Below, one piece after another: positions 54,342 to 64,000 of a stretch of 64,000 nt of DNA. A program made the translations under genes and the position numbers. Each line of letters begins with the position of its first letter. Positions within the stretch are counted from its first letter, which is position 1. The notes under the pieces were generated by a model that searched no databases, had not been told where the DNA came from, and worked only from the letters and a program-made list of their open reading frames with translations. This stretch comes from Poritiphilus flavus (GTDB lineage: Bacteria; Bacteroidota; Bacteroidia; Flavobacteriales; Flavobacteriaceae), in contig NZ_WXYO01000004.1 of NCBI RefSeq assembly GCF_009901585.1, positions 248,001-312,000 on the forward strand, in the 5' to 3' direction.

Positions 54342-57300
54342 ATGTATTCTAAAATAGTAATAGCAGGACTATTCCTGGTAAGTTTTTTTGGCCTTGCTCA
54401 AACCGGAAGTCAAGATGGCTTTTATCAGGAGGAGTTGGACAAACTTGTGAAAGTGCCTAATTCTCCGGAAGCCGAAGCCTTTAGTAAGTATGGGGATACC
54501 GATGTAAGTATGTATTCGGGAACACCTAACATTTCGATTCCTTTACATATAATAGAAGGAAGTGAAATGAATTTTCCATTATCGCTGACCTATGATGCTT
54601 CTGGTATTAAAGTAGAACAACTGGCTACCTGGGTTGGACTGAGCTGGAACCTGAATGCCGGGGGTAGAATTACCCGAATTGCCAATGGCCTTCCTGATGA
54701 CTATATCAATGGGGGTTACAAGACTATTAATGACAGCCGTGTGGTTGATTCAATTGCGAGTTATTTAGCGAATACAAGCAAACAGTTCGGTACTGAACAG
54801 GAAGTCCAAGGATATTTTAAGTTTCTGGACAGCATAAATAAGAATTTAATTGATGCCCAACCTGATATCTACAAAGTTAGTGCTCCGGGGCTCAATACTA
54901 CCATAGTCTTTGACACTAATGATAACAACCAGCCCAAGTCTTTGGATAACCCTCGGATTAGAATTGATCAGGTAAACAGGAGTACTTTAGGATATAATCA
55001 AATTATTGGATGGGAGATAACCAATGAGGATGGAACCAAATATCATTTCAATCAAACCGAGCTGACTAAGAGAAACGGAAACGATACTTCTGTAAATGGC
55101 GTAATTTCTAATGAGTATGTCTCTTCCTGGCTTTTAACAAAAATCGAAAGCGCTAATAGAAAGGATTTATTTGAATTGGAATACGTCAGCATGGGGTATT
55201 GGCCCCAGGAGCAGCTGGCATCTACAGCTTTGAGAGCTACTACCACTATTTTGGATTTTGTCACTTACTACCCGGAAAGTTCGGTTGCCGAGCGCTTCGG
55301 AGGAGGTGCGGGCTATTTTGTAGACCAGTCGTTCTTGAGCAGCATTAAACATAACAATAGGGTGGTAGCTGATTTATCAAGGGGGTCACGTGATGATATT
55401 GATAACAATGGCACCAATGCACGCTTATCCGACATAACATTCTATGACTATGCAGGAAGTACTATTAAAAGCATAAGCTTTCTGAATAACAGTTATTTCA
55501 ACAGCGATGCCAACAACGGTTCACCTACCAATTATCTGGACATTCGTCTGAAATTGGACGGTTTGCAGATTAAAGGAGGAGATGGCGTGGTATATCAAAA
55601 TTACAAGTTTGAATACGACAGACCAGATCAACTTCCATCACGCTCAGATAAAGGCCAGGATTTTGCCGGTTATTATAACGAAGCGAGCAATTCCGTACTA
55701 TATCCAAAATATGAAACAGGAAATTTTGTATTCGAAGGTGCAGACAGAGAACCTAATGCGGATAAAGCCAAAATAGGATTGCTAAAAAGGTTAATGTATC
55801 CCACTGGTGGGTATAGCGAGTTTAGTTTTGAGGGAAATCTTGCGGAGGTGAATGAGATAAATCAAATTACCGAAAGTCCATCGGAAATTGAATTATCCGC
55901 AGACGATCCCACCAATGCAAATCTATATCTAACCGAAGAGGGATTCCTTCCCGATCTGCAATACGGGGATATTACAAATATCCCAAAAGTAGAAATAGGC
56001 GGATTTTTAATAGAAGAACAGGATTTCTATGATATTTCCTTTACCGGATCTGCTTTAAATGCGGATATAGAAGCACATTTGGTGTATTTCGGCAGTGCCG
56101 ATTGTGACCCGCAATGTTTTAGTAACATAGACCCGAAAAGGTTCACGGACTATGAGACGATGCCCAGTGAACATGTACCGTGGCGTAGTGAGAATAAGGT
56201 CACTGAGTCTGTGGAGCTTCTCAAAGGAAAATACAAGATCCTGATTCTTTTGGACGAAAATAGTCAGGGGAATTATGATAACATCACCTGGAGGATTAGT
56301 CGTCAAATTAACGTCACCAGTATAAATAATTTAGATCAGGGTGGAGTTCGAATTGCCTCCATAATTGATTATGATGCAGATGGTAAGCACCTAAAGGGCA
56401 AAAAATATGAGTATGTTAAAAGTAAAATAAATTTCAAACCAGAGCTGTCTACCCTCAAGGGATATGGGAGCAATTTGGCTCTGGTAAGAACGGTTTCGTA
56501 TCCTAAAGGAGATGAACCCATTGTGGTATATCCTAAAGTAAGGGAGTATCAGGTCGATTCCCTGGGAGTATCCGAAGGTTTTGTGGAGTTTAATTTCTAC
56601 GACGCAGACAAAGGACTGGTTCCGAGACCGAATCATCCTTTTGAAAACAATTACTACCCTGGACTTACAGGCGGAGAAATAGAAAGTCAGATCACTTATA
56701 ACGACAGTACTGAAGTTGTCGCCACTAAACATATTGACTATTTTGAGACCTACAACCGACCTATAAAAGTAAACGGTTTGACCGTCTTTTATGAAGCTGA
56801 ACATATTGGAGATTATATATGTATTAAGGATGAGGGGAGTTATTTTACCTATAGCAATGTACAGGGACAGGAATGTGGCGATGGCATATCCAGTCCCGAA
56901 TATGGCGTAAATTTTTGTAACCCTACACCTTGTCAGAATTGGGCTTCCTGGATGGATACCCAATACGGTGGTTTGGTATTTCGAGAAACCTTTGTAAATG
57001 GTGCTTATGGAGGTGTTTCCGTTACTAGGGACTCACTTTTCTTTAAGGACCCCTTAGATAATGTTCAGGTAATAACACAAGTGGCAGAGACGGAGTATGA
57101 AGACAGCCTATATCTACCTAAAAAAAGCAGAACTGTGGACAGCAGAGGGGAGGTCTTGGAAACAACATATACCTATCCTCACGAATTTCCAACAGACTAT
57201 GCCAGCCTGATAAGTAAAAACGATCTGACAGAGGTGGTTAAGTCCAAAACTGTAAAGTTGGATACTCTTGGAACTCAACTTCAATTCGTTGCTTCCAGGA

Positions 57301-57833
57301 AGCAGGATTATTTTACCTCGGGTGCCGTAGTTCTACCATCCAAAATATATACTAGCAAGATTGGAGATGCTGACACGGATATGGAAGAAAGGGTGGAAGT
57401 TACCTATTACTCCAACGGCAATGTAAAGGAAACCCGTAAAACTAACGGATCCACAACGGTATATATCTGGGGATACAACGATGACATTTATCTTTTAGCA
57501 ACCTTGGAAAATACTACTTATAATGATGTTTCCTCATATATAAGCAATCTTCAAACGCTGTCCATTGCAGATACTGATAATTGTAAAGTATCTACTTGTA
57601 AAGAGGAGCTATTGCGGCAGGGTCTGAATAACCTTAGAACTCAGGTTCCGGAAGCCATGATTACCACTTACACTTATGATCCTTTAATTGGAGTAACCAG
57701 TATTACAGACCCAAAGGGTTATACCATTTATTATGAGTACGATAGTGCCAATCGCCTTAAAGCCGTAAGAGACGCCAATAATAATTTGATGTCCGATTAC
57801 GAATACCAGTACATGCAACCCTCTTCCAACTAA
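54342..57833 (+). CDS. Large RHS-companion protein with C-terminal YD repeats
   Basis: Exported protein of 1163 residues. The signal peptide ends near FGLAQ (about 20). The N-terminal half contains SMYSGTPNISIPLHIIEG, FPLSLTYDASGIKVEQLATW and VGLSWNLNAGGRITRIANG, a beta-rich region resembling SpvB/TcaC-type N-termini of insecticidal-toxin and RHS shells. The C-terminal part has YD-type repeats (TTYTYDPLIGVTSITDPKGY, YYEYDSANRLKAVRDANNN). It lacks the RHS core motif and a toxin tip, so it probably complements the shell of the protein encoded 20 bp downstream. The family is widespread and mostly uncharacterised in Bacteroidota. No T9SS domain was seen. Confidence 0.8.
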   Translation: MYSKIVIAGLFLVSFFGLAQTGSQDGFYQEELDKLVKVPNSPEAEAFSKYGDTDVSMYSGTPNISIPLHIIEGSEMNFPLSLTYDASGIKVEQLATWVGLSWNLNAGGRITRIANGLPDDYINGGYKTINDSRVVDSIASYLANTSKQFGTEQEVQGYFKFLDSINKNLIDAQPDIYKVSAPGLNTTIVFDTNDNNQPKSLDNPRIRIDQVNRSTLGYNQIIGWEITNEDGTKYHFNQTELTKRNGNDTSVNGVISNEYVSSWLLTKIESANRKDLFELEYVSMGYWPQEQLASTALRATTTILDFVTYYPESSVAERFGGGAGYFVDQSFLSSIKHNNRVVADLSRGSRDDIDNNGTNARLSDITFYDYAGSTIKSISFLNNSYFNSDANNGSPTNYLDIRLKLDGLQIKGGDGVVYQNYKFEYDRPDQLPSRSDKGQDFAGYYNEASNSVLYPKYETGNFVFEGADREPNADKAKIGLLKRLMYPTGGYSEFSFEGNLAEVNEINQITESPSEIELSADDPTNANLYLTEEGFLPDLQYGDITNIPKVEIGGFLIEEQDFYDISFTGSALNADIEAHLVYFGSADCDPQCFSNIDPKRFTDYETMPSEHVPWRSENKVTESVELLKGKYKILILLDENSQGNYDNITWRISRQINVTSINNLDQGGVRIASIIDYDADGKHLKGKKYEYVKSKINFKPELSTLKGYGSNLALVRTVSYPKGDEPIVVYPKVREYQVDSLGVSEGFVEFNFYDADKGLVPRPNHPFENNYYPGLTGGEIESQITYNDSTEVVATKHIDYFETYNRPIKVNGLTVFYEAEHIGDYICIKDEGSYFTYSNVQGQECGDGISSPEYGVNFCNPTPCQNWASWMDTQYGGLVFRETFVNGAYGGVSVTRDSLFFKDPLDNVQVITQVAETEYEDSLYLPKKSRTVDSRGEVLETTYTYPHEFPTDYASLISKNDLTEVVKSKTVKLDTLGTQLQFVASRKQDYFTSGAVVLPSKIYTSKIGDADTDMEERVEVTYYSNGNVKETRKTNGSTTVYIWGYNDDIYLLATLENTTYNDVSSYISNLQTLSIADTDNCKVSTCKEELLRQGLNNLRTQVPEAMITTYTYDPLIGVTSITDPKGYTIYYEYDSANRLKAVRDANNNLMSDYEYQYMQPSSN

Positions 57834-57853
57834 GCCCCATAAATACGATACTT

Positions 57854-60800
57854 ATGAAAACGCAATTTATAAAGATAAACCTATCGTCTATGCGTCTTCT
57901 GACGCTATGCCTAATGATATTGTGCCCGCTTCTGGTCGCAGCCCAAACAATTCCTATTAACGGGGCAGGTTCCGTTGTTGAGGGTGAGCTGGAAGTATAT
58001 TCAATCGATGTCGGCACACCTCCGATTACATGGACAGTTACCGGGACAACAGAAATCGTTTCCGGACAGAACACCACTCAAGTAACCATCCGCAAAACAG
58101 GAGGAGCTGCTTTCTCGCTTCAGGTGCAGGTGGGATCTAATACCGGGTCCAGGCTGCTTACGGTAATTCCGGGAAAACCTACCATCCCTACCTCGACGAC
58201 CGCAGACTGTGCGGTGACCCTAAGCAGGACGAATCCTCCGTCTGACATTACCTGGTATTGGCAAACGAGTACCCTTGGGACTAATATTACAAACTCTGCG
58301 CAAAGTTTTAATCCTACCTCCAGTCAGACCTATTATCTGAGAGGAAAAAACGACGAACCAGGTGGAGCCTGGGGTGAAGCTTCGGATGGAGTATCTATTA
58401 CCTTGCCCACCTCACCCTCTCAGCCGACGGTCAATAAAACTGATCTAAGTTGTACCATTGTTACTGGGAGTATTACGGTTACCTCGCCCACTGGGGGTGG
58501 AAATACCTACAGTTTTGATAACGGCAGCACGTATCAGAGTAGTGCCACTAAAAATGGTTTAAGCTCCGGGACCTATATCGTAAAGGTTAAGAACACTGAA
58601 GGCTGCGTCTCACCCGGGCAATCGGTAACAATAGCTGCAGCACCTCCTTCCCCGGATAAACCGGTTTTATCGGGTCCAGACCCGCTCTGTGTCCAGGGAA
58701 CCGGCAGCATAACCGTATCCTCCCCAACAGGGGCTGGACTTACCTACAGTTTTGACGACGGAGCTACTTATCAGAGTAGTGCTACTAAATCCGGCCTGGT
58801 TCCAGGGACCTATGCGGTACGTGTAAAAAATTCGGACGGCTGTGTTTCTCCAAGCACCATTGCTACTTTAGTGGGGGGGCCTGATCAACCTAGTGTGACT
58901 GAGTCGAACCCTGGTTGTGCTGAGGTTACGGGAAGCCTTACCGTAACTTCCCCAACAGATAGTGGCAATACCTATAGTTTCGACAATGGAGCAACCTATC
59001 AGACCAGTGTCACCAAATCAGGCCTTGCTCCGGGAAACTATACCGTCTTGGTTAAGAATTCCACAGGTTGTGTCTCCGTTGCGGCTACTGCAACCATTCT
59101 CACGCCACCGCCTGCACCGGCCCAGCCGACGGTCCAAAAAGAAGATCCTGATTGTTCCATAAATACAGGAACGATCACAATTATTCCGCCTACAGCAGAC
59201 AATTATACCTATAGTTTTGATAACGGGGTAACCTTTGGAACCGGGAACAATAAGCTTGGAGTAGCTCCTGGAACCCATACGGTCTTCATAAAGAATGACG
59301 CAGGATGTATTTCACCTGCCGCTTCAGTGACCATCAATCCTGCTTTGGTGGTACCTACTGCTCCCGCTGTGGGTTCCTTTGTGCAACCGGATTGCAACAA
59401 CTCTAATGGTAGTTTTGTAATCACTGATTATGACAGCAGTTATACCTATACCTTAAATCCAGGTAATATCCCGGTATCTCAAAGCACGGTAACCGCTTCG
59501 GTAGGGACCTATACGCTATCAGCCACTTCGGCCGATGGTTGTACCGGTCCAACGACCGATATCCTACTTAGTATTGCAGGGGTTTCACCTCCAACGCTAG
59601 GCGTAGTTACACAACCGGTCTGTGCAGGTGAAAAAGGAACTTTTACAATCACGGATTACAATAGTACCTATTCATACACGACTAATCCCTCTACGGGTGT
59701 TAGCATTTCAAATACAGGAGTGGTAACAGCACCAGCCGGGACTTATGCCGTATCCTATACCACAGGTAACTGTTCCTCGGGGGCTTCGGAAACGCGGACC
59801 GTCATTGCTTCGGCCAATACGGGAGGAGATTGTGTAACGCTACCAACAGTGGTATACACTGGTGAAAACTACCTTTATAGCCGCACCTATCAAAAAACAG
59901 CACAGGAGATGCTGGCCGATGAGAGTATTGATCAGGATAATTTCGCGTTTTTTACAGCATCTGAAGGTGTAGTACAAGAGATTAGCTATTTTGACGGTCT
60001 GGGCAGGCCGATTCAACAAATAGGAATTGACCAATCCCCCAATATTTCAGGAAACTTTGGGGATATTATAACCCATATGGCATATGACAACTATGGCCGT
60101 ATGGATAAAGATTGGCTACCGGTACCTGAGACAACGGATGCCTTAGGCAGCTATCGTACCCAGGACTTAGAGGCATTAACCCGGCAACATTATAAAAACC
60201 ATCCGGATTATGGGAACGATTTTCCCACCCTTTCGGTAACCGAGGCAAACGCTTACTCCAAAAAGGAGTTCGAATCCTCACCTCTGAGCAGGGTATTAAA
60301 ACAAGCCGCCCCGGGCGAAGACTGGAAACTGAACCCTGGAGCTGAAGACCATAGTATCGAGTTCGAATATCTGGCTAACAAGCAGGGGGATGCCGATAGC
60401 TTTAGTACCGCAGATGACAATGTTCGCCTTTTTAGGGTTACCACGGTATTGGCCAACAACACTTTTACGCCCGCCCTGGTGCTCGATACTGATCCGGTAA
60501 CAGCACAAACAGAATTTTACCGCCAGGGTGAACTTTACAAAAATGTGACCAAAGACGAAAACCACGAATTGGTTGACGGTAAGCTACATGCCACCGAAGA
60601 GTTTACTGACAAACAGAACCGTGTAGTATTAAAACGCACCTATGCCAATGTTGGATTGTCGGTCGAGGCCCACGATACTTATTATGTTTATGATGACTTT
60701 GGGAATCTCACTTATGTGTTATCTCCCAAGGTAGATACCTCAGATGGAGTAAGCCAAACGGAACTGGACGAACTTTGCTATCTATATGTTTACGACCAGC

Positions 60801-63625
60801 GGAACCGCCTGGTGGAAAAGAAAATACCGGGAAAAGATTGGGAGTATATTATCTATAATCAATTAGATCAGCCCATTATGACCCAGGATGGCAACCAAAG
60901 GGAAAAAGATCCGAATTTGGATGAATGGCTCTTTACAAAGTATGACGCCTTTAGCAGAGTGGCCTATACGGGCAAGGCTACGAGCGTGGAAAATATGTCT
61001 CGTGCAGAGATTCAAGGGCAGGTAGACAGCCTTACGATTGACCTTTGGGTAAAGCAGGATAGTACTTCTGTCAATTACGGTGGTACGGATGTCTTTTATG
61101 ATAACGGGGCATACCCTGGCAGCACTGTTACTAACCCTAAAGCAACCCTAAGCGAGATTCTGACCATTAATTATTACGACAATTATGTGTATCGCCCGAC
61201 AGGAGCACCGCAGAGTGTGACCATACTCGATTCGGACCCAAGCGCGTCTAATAGTAATGATGTAAAGGGGTTGGCAACAGGAAGCAGGGTTAAAGTATTG
61301 GACCAGGTTCCGGCCAAGTGGATAAATACCTTGACCTATTATGACCAGAAAGCAAGGCCTGTTTACACTTATAGCGAGAATGAATTCCTGCAAACCACAG
61401 ACATTGTGGAAAGTAGTTTGGATTTTATCGGCAAACCCTTAAAAACCCGGTCTGAACATAGCAGGGGAGCCAACACTGTGGTTACTATAGACAATTTTAG
61501 CTATGATCGCGTAGGTCGCCTTATTGCGCAAACCCAATGCATAGGAGATGGTACTATGGGAATAGCTTGCCCAGTTGACAACAGCCTGGATGCAAACCTG
61601 GTTTGGGACGCTCAAGGAAACATTGTTTCCGACCTTGAAGCTACCACAAGTATTACAGTTAGGAATGCTACGGTACTTCCGGGAACCAATGGCACTAGCT
61701 TGCGCATCACCGATGGCTCCGAGCAGGAACTCATTGTCTTTAACAAATATGATGACCTGGGTCAATTGGAGCTTAAAAAAGTGGGTGGGATCCCGAATTT
61801 TACGGATTTCAACAATTCCCAGGAATTACAGGAAGTTACATACAAATACAATGTAAGGGGCTGGTTGACGGATATTAACGATGTAGCTTCTACAGATAAG
61901 TTGTTCAACTTCAAGATCGCCTATAATAACCCGACAAATTTTGGGGGCAATGAGAATCCACCGGCCTTGTTCAATGGCAATATATCCCAAACTTTCTGGA
62001 GCACTTCGAGTACTAATAACACTGCTAATCCGGTAAGTGAAAGGTATTCCTATGTTTATGATGCCCTGAACAGGATTACATCAGCTATAGATAATACCGG
62101 GAACTACAATCTAGGTTCGGTTGAATATGACAAAAACGGAAACATTACTGAACTACAACGCTATGGGGTCAGTGGAATGGTCGACAATCTATCTTATAGC
62201 TATTTGAACTCTGAGATAAGCAACAGACTTAAGAGTGTTGGTGATGCAACAGGTGATGCAGAAGGGTTTAATAATGGAACTAATAGCGGAGATGATTATG
62301 TATACGACCCCAATGGAAATCTAACCCAGGACCTTAACAAGGGAATACAGACTGGTGGTATCAGCTATAATCATCTAAACCTACCCACAGAGGTAAAATT
62401 CGATAATAACAATCAGAAAAAGATTACCTATATTTATGATGCAACTGGCGTTAAACTTGCTAAGCAAGTGAATGACAGTGGTTCTTTGACAAATACTGAA
62501 TACGCCGGTAATTTCGTCTATAGCGGTACCAGTGGTAGCGAGCAGTTACAATTCTTCAACCACCCAGAAGGGTACATAGAACCTGATGGTCTGGGAGGAT
62601 ACGAGTACATCTACCAGTACAAAGATCATTTAGGTAACATCCGTCTTGCATATAAGAATGTAGGAACTGCCAGTTCTCCCATACTTGAAATTCAAGAAGA
62701 GAACAACTACTATCCTTTTGGGCTCAAACACAAAGGTTATAATACGGCCCAGAATGGAAGGGATCATAAGTGGGAGTATTTAGGTCAAGAAAGTCAGGAT
62801 GAATTTGGGCTGAATTGGGTTACGTTTAGATACCGAAATGCAGATCCTGCTCTTGGAAGGTTCTTTGGAGTTGATCCAATAAGTCAAGAGTATTTTTCAA
62901 TTTCTACATATCAATTCGCTCATAATAATCCTGTATGGAAAGTTGAACTAGAAGGGCTTGAAGGAGGATCAACTACTGGAAAAGGCGAGGATGACACCGC
63001 TAATCATGAGCCGGTTAAGGTGAAAGAAGCTTTAGTTGGGGGAGGCATTGGAGGCGAAGCAACTAAGGAATTAACCAGAAAAGTTGTTCAAAAAAAGACA
63101 ATAGAACAAGGAGTGAAAAAAGTAGCTGCTTCTGTTCTTAGAACGGCAGGGACAGTAATTACCGCGCTGCTGTTTACTAATAAAGTTCATGCTCCAGCTC
63201 CAAAGGATCATCGTTTCATGACCTTCGAAGAAGTGCAAGAAAGTGAGGAGCAAAAAATAAAAGAAGCTTCTATCGATGAGAAGTTAAGGGTTAAAAATAT
63301 TGATATTGAAAATGCATCAGATGGCGAAGATTCACCGATAAGAAGAATTAACGAGGAAGATGAATCCGCCGAGGAGGGATCAGGTGAAAAGGATTTCAAA
63401 TTTCCGGAAGCCAAAGAGATTTCAAAAATACTCGGTGTTGACGTGAATACGTTTCACAAGGAGATAAAACCTTTAATAAAGAAGGATTTCAAAAACGAAT
63501 TAAGGAAAATTGAGTCGACAAATCCAGATGTTGGAATTGATAAAAGTGGGAACTTGGTTTTACGAAATCCTAAAACTGGTAAGACATTTTTTACGGGATT
63601 GCCAATAGATATTTATCGGCAGTAA
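57854..63625 (+). CDS. RHS-repeat polymorphic toxin-like protein with DUF6443
   Basis: Exported protein of 1923 residues. The signal peptide ends near VAAQ (about 31). An Ig-like region is followed by at least four similar repeats of about 80 residues (about 191-495, with TYSFDNG, GTYIVKVKNTEGC), SprB-like, and two more diverged ones to about 660. DUF6443 (about 669-800) starts YTGENYLYSRTYQK and contains ISYFDGLGRPIQQIG. YD repeats run to about 1640. The RHS core has YQYKDHLGNIRLAYKN, NYYPFGLKHKGYN and FRYRNADPALGRFFGVDPIS (ending about 1665). The last roughly 220 residues are an unrelated, charged tip with a hydrophobic patch, ending LRNPKTGKTFFTGLPIDIYR. That end resembles small C-terminal toxin domains of the polymorphic class, but its activity is unknown. 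A candidate immunity gene follows by 27 bp. Confidence 0.85.
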   Translation: MKTQFIKINLSSMRLLTLCLMILCPLLVAAQTIPINGAGSVVEGELEVYSIDVGTPPITWTVTGTTEIVSGQNTTQVTIRKTGGAAFSLQVQVGSNTGSRLLTVIPGKPTIPTSTTADCAVTLSRTNPPSDITWYWQTSTLGTNITNSAQSFNPTSSQTYYLRGKNDEPGGAWGEASDGVSITLPTSPSQPTVNKTDLSCTIVTGSITVTSPTGGGNTYSFDNGSTYQSSATKNGLSSGTYIVKVKNTEGCVSPGQSVTIAAAPPSPDKPVLSGPDPLCVQGTGSITVSSPTGAGLTYSFDDGATYQSSATKSGLVPGTYAVRVKNSDGCVSPSTIATLVGGPDQPSVTESNPGCAEVTGSLTVTSPTDSGNTYSFDNGATYQTSVTKSGLAPGNYTVLVKNSTGCVSVAATATILTPPPAPAQPTVQKEDPDCSINTGTITIIPPTADNYTYSFDNGVTFGTGNNKLGVAPGTHTVFIKNDAGCISPAASVTINPALVVPTAPAVGSFVQPDCNNSNGSFVITDYDSSYTYTLNPGNIPVSQSTVTASVGTYTLSATSADGCTGPTTDILLSIAGVSPPTLGVVTQPVCAGEKGTFTITDYNSTYSYTTNPSTGVSISNTGVVTAPAGTYAVSYTTGNCSSGASETRTVIASANTGGDCVTLPTVVYTGENYLYSRTYQKTAQEMLADESIDQDNFAFFTASEGVVQEISYFDGLGRPIQQIGIDQSPNISGNFGDIITHMAYDNYGRMDKDWLPVPETTDALGSYRTQDLEALTRQHYKNHPDYGNDFPTLSVTEANAYSKKEFESSPLSRVLKQAAPGEDWKLNPGAEDHSIEFEYLANKQGDADSFSTADDNVRLFRVTTVLANNTFTPALVLDTDPVTAQTEFYRQGELYKNVTKDENHELVDGKLHATEEFTDKQNRVVLKRTYANVGLSVEAHDTYYVYDDFGNLTYVLSPKVDTSDGVSQTELDELCYLYVYDQRNRLVEKKIPGKDWEYIIYNQLDQPIMTQDGNQREKDPNLDEWLFTKYDAFSRVAYTGKATSVENMSRAEIQGQVDSLTIDLWVKQDSTSVNYGGTDVFYDNGAYPGSTVTNPKATLSEILTINYYDNYVYRPTGAPQSVTILDSDPSASNSNDVKGLATGSRVKVLDQVPAKWINTLTYYDQKARPVYTYSENEFLQTTDIVESSLDFIGKPLKTRSEHSRGANTVVTIDNFSYDRVGRLIAQTQCIGDGTMGIACPVDNSLDANLVWDAQGNIVSDLEATTSITVRNATVLPGTNGTSLRITDGSEQELIVFNKYDDLGQLELKKVGGIPNFTDFNNSQELQEVTYKYNVRGWLTDINDVASTDKLFNFKIAYNNPTNFGGNENPPALFNGNISQTFWSTSSTNNTANPVSERYSYVYDALNRITSAIDNTGNYNLGSVEYDKNGNITELQRYGVSGMVDNLSYSYLNSEISNRLKSVGDATGDAEGFNNGTNSGDDYVYDPNGNLTQDLNKGIQTGGISYNHLNLPTEVKFDNNNQKKITYIYDATGVKLAKQVNDSGSLTNTEYAGNFVYSGTSGSEQLQFFNHPEGYIEPDGLGGYEYIYQYKDHLGNIRLAYKNVGTASSPILEIQEENNYYPFGLKHKGYNTAQNGRDHKWEYLGQESQDEFGLNWVTFRYRNADPALGRFFGVDPISQEYFSISTYQFAHNNPVWKVELEGLEGGSTTGKGEDDTANHEPVKVKEALVGGGIGGEATKELTRKVVQKKTIEQGVKKVAASVLRTAGTVITALLFTNKVHAPAPKDHRFMTFEEVQESEEQKIKEASIDEKLRVKNIDIENASDGEDSPIRRINEEDESAEEGSGEKDFKFPEAKEISKILGVDVNTFHKEIKPLIKKDFKNELRKIESTNPDVGIDKSGNLVLRNPKTGKTFFTGLPIDIYRQ

Positions 63626-63652
63626 TATTAATAACTCAATTTACAAATAAGA

Positions 63653-64000
63653 ATGATATCAGGTTTTATATATTGTATATTAACAGGAGAAACTTTTGAT
63701 CCAGATGCTGTTAATAAACTTAATGGAATTAGGATAACTGATTCGCAAAAAAAAGGATCTATTGGATCAAAAGGAAGATACAAGGGTCAGGAAATACCTT
63801 TTAGTAGTGTTCAAATCGAATTGGAAAATAATAAAGATCTTACCCTAGATCAAGAGTTGGATTTAATTCTTTCCAAATTGTCTGATTATCATGGGGAAAT
63901 AGCTAAGGCTGGAGTTTCTGATATTGAGCTAGCCATGAATCTTGAGTATACTAGTCAATGCAATTGGGAGTTTAGTGTTCAACAAATGAAGAAAATGGTT
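63653..64000 (+). CDS. DUF4279-like candidate immunity protein (3' end cut by window)
   Basis: An open frame from ATG at 63653 runs to the window edge without a stop, 116 codons. The protein starts MISGFIYCILTGETFDPDAV and continues with NGIRITDSQKKGSIGSKGRY, then a helical LDQELDLILSKLSDYHGEI and the beta strand DIELAMNLEY. This layout fits DUF4279, small proteins often found next to polymorphic toxins and thought to act as immunity proteins. It lies 27 bp after the RHS gene and is more AT-rich than the RHS core, as expected for a swapped toxin-immunity cassette. The assignment is by pattern and position only. Confidence 0.7.
   Translation, partial: MISGFIYCILTGETFDPDAVNKLNGIRITDSQKKGSIGSKGRYKGQEIPFSSVQIELENNKDLTLDQELDLILSKLSDYHGEIAKAGVSDIELAMNLEYTSQCNWEFSVQQMKKMV

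Overview
The window looks like a chromosomal segment of a marine Bacteroidota, most likely family Flavobacteriaceae. The support is internal. There are C-terminal type IX secretion (T9SS) sorting domains on very large exported proteins. Lipoproteins have Bacteroidota-like Ser/Ala-Cys lipoboxes. A TAnnTTTG-type promoter box is present. The RHS/YD proteins belong to a Bacteroidota-type family (DUF6443 plus a 'tail-fibre'-like partner). Malectin, PKD, REJ-like and DNRLRE domains recur. No rRNA, tRNA, IS element or CRISPR array was seen.

Region 1 (1-31433) is a Wzx/Wzy-type exopolysaccharide or capsule locus. Leftward genes, in transcription order from 24673 down to 1, encode UDP-glucose dehydrogenase, UDP-glucuronate 4-epimerase, a UDP-HexNAc 4-epimerase, a UDP-HexNAc 6-dehydrogenase, two surface lipoproteins with beta-helix/lyase-like folds, a Wzy-like polymerase, a Wzx flippase, a CapE-cupin-CapF-CapG cassette (UDP-L-FucNAc-type sugar), three GT4 glycosyltransferases, a TupA-like ATP-grasp protein, an AsnB-type amidotransferase and a PglC-like initiating phosphoglycosyl transferase cut by the window edge. 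Rightward from 25151 are a PglE-like aminotransferase, a PglF/CapD-like 4,6-dehydratase, a Wza-like export lipoprotein and a Wzc-like tyrosine autokinase. Together they predict a polymer started on an N-acetylated 2,4-diamino sugar, rich in uronic and amino-uronic acids, with some carboxyls amidated or amino-acid linked. That chemistry is inference.

Region 2 (31434-45738) holds two giant T9SS cargo proteins, 2404 and 1843 aa. Both have an N-terminal beta-propeller and several malectin domains. Between them, on the opposite strand, is a CpsB/YwqE-type tyrosine phosphatase, the usual partner of the Wzc kinase.

Region 3 (45739-46555) is an 817-bp repeat tract that fills the gap between two convergent genes. 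Its right part is 29 uninterrupted, degenerate 8-bp units (consensus NRTCYANN) that run through the stop codon of the neighbouring gene. Its left part is four diverged higher-order copies spaced about 126-158 bp apart.

Region 4 (46551-52776) is a compact leftward operon for a type II secretion/type IV filament-like machine: pseudopilin, short prepilin peptidase, GspE ATPase, GspD secretin, a GspL/PilMN-like and a GspM/PilO-like protein. Most genes overlap by one base. No GspF-type platform protein is present.

Region 5 (53348-64000) is divergent from it: a malectin/coiled-coil protein, a YD-repeat companion protein, a 1923-aa RHS protein with a variable toxin-like tip, and a truncated DUF4279-like candidate immunity gene at the window end. 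The RHS-side proteins have signal peptides, but I see no T9SS sorting domain on them. The neighbouring T2SS-like machine is therefore a speculative candidate exporter.
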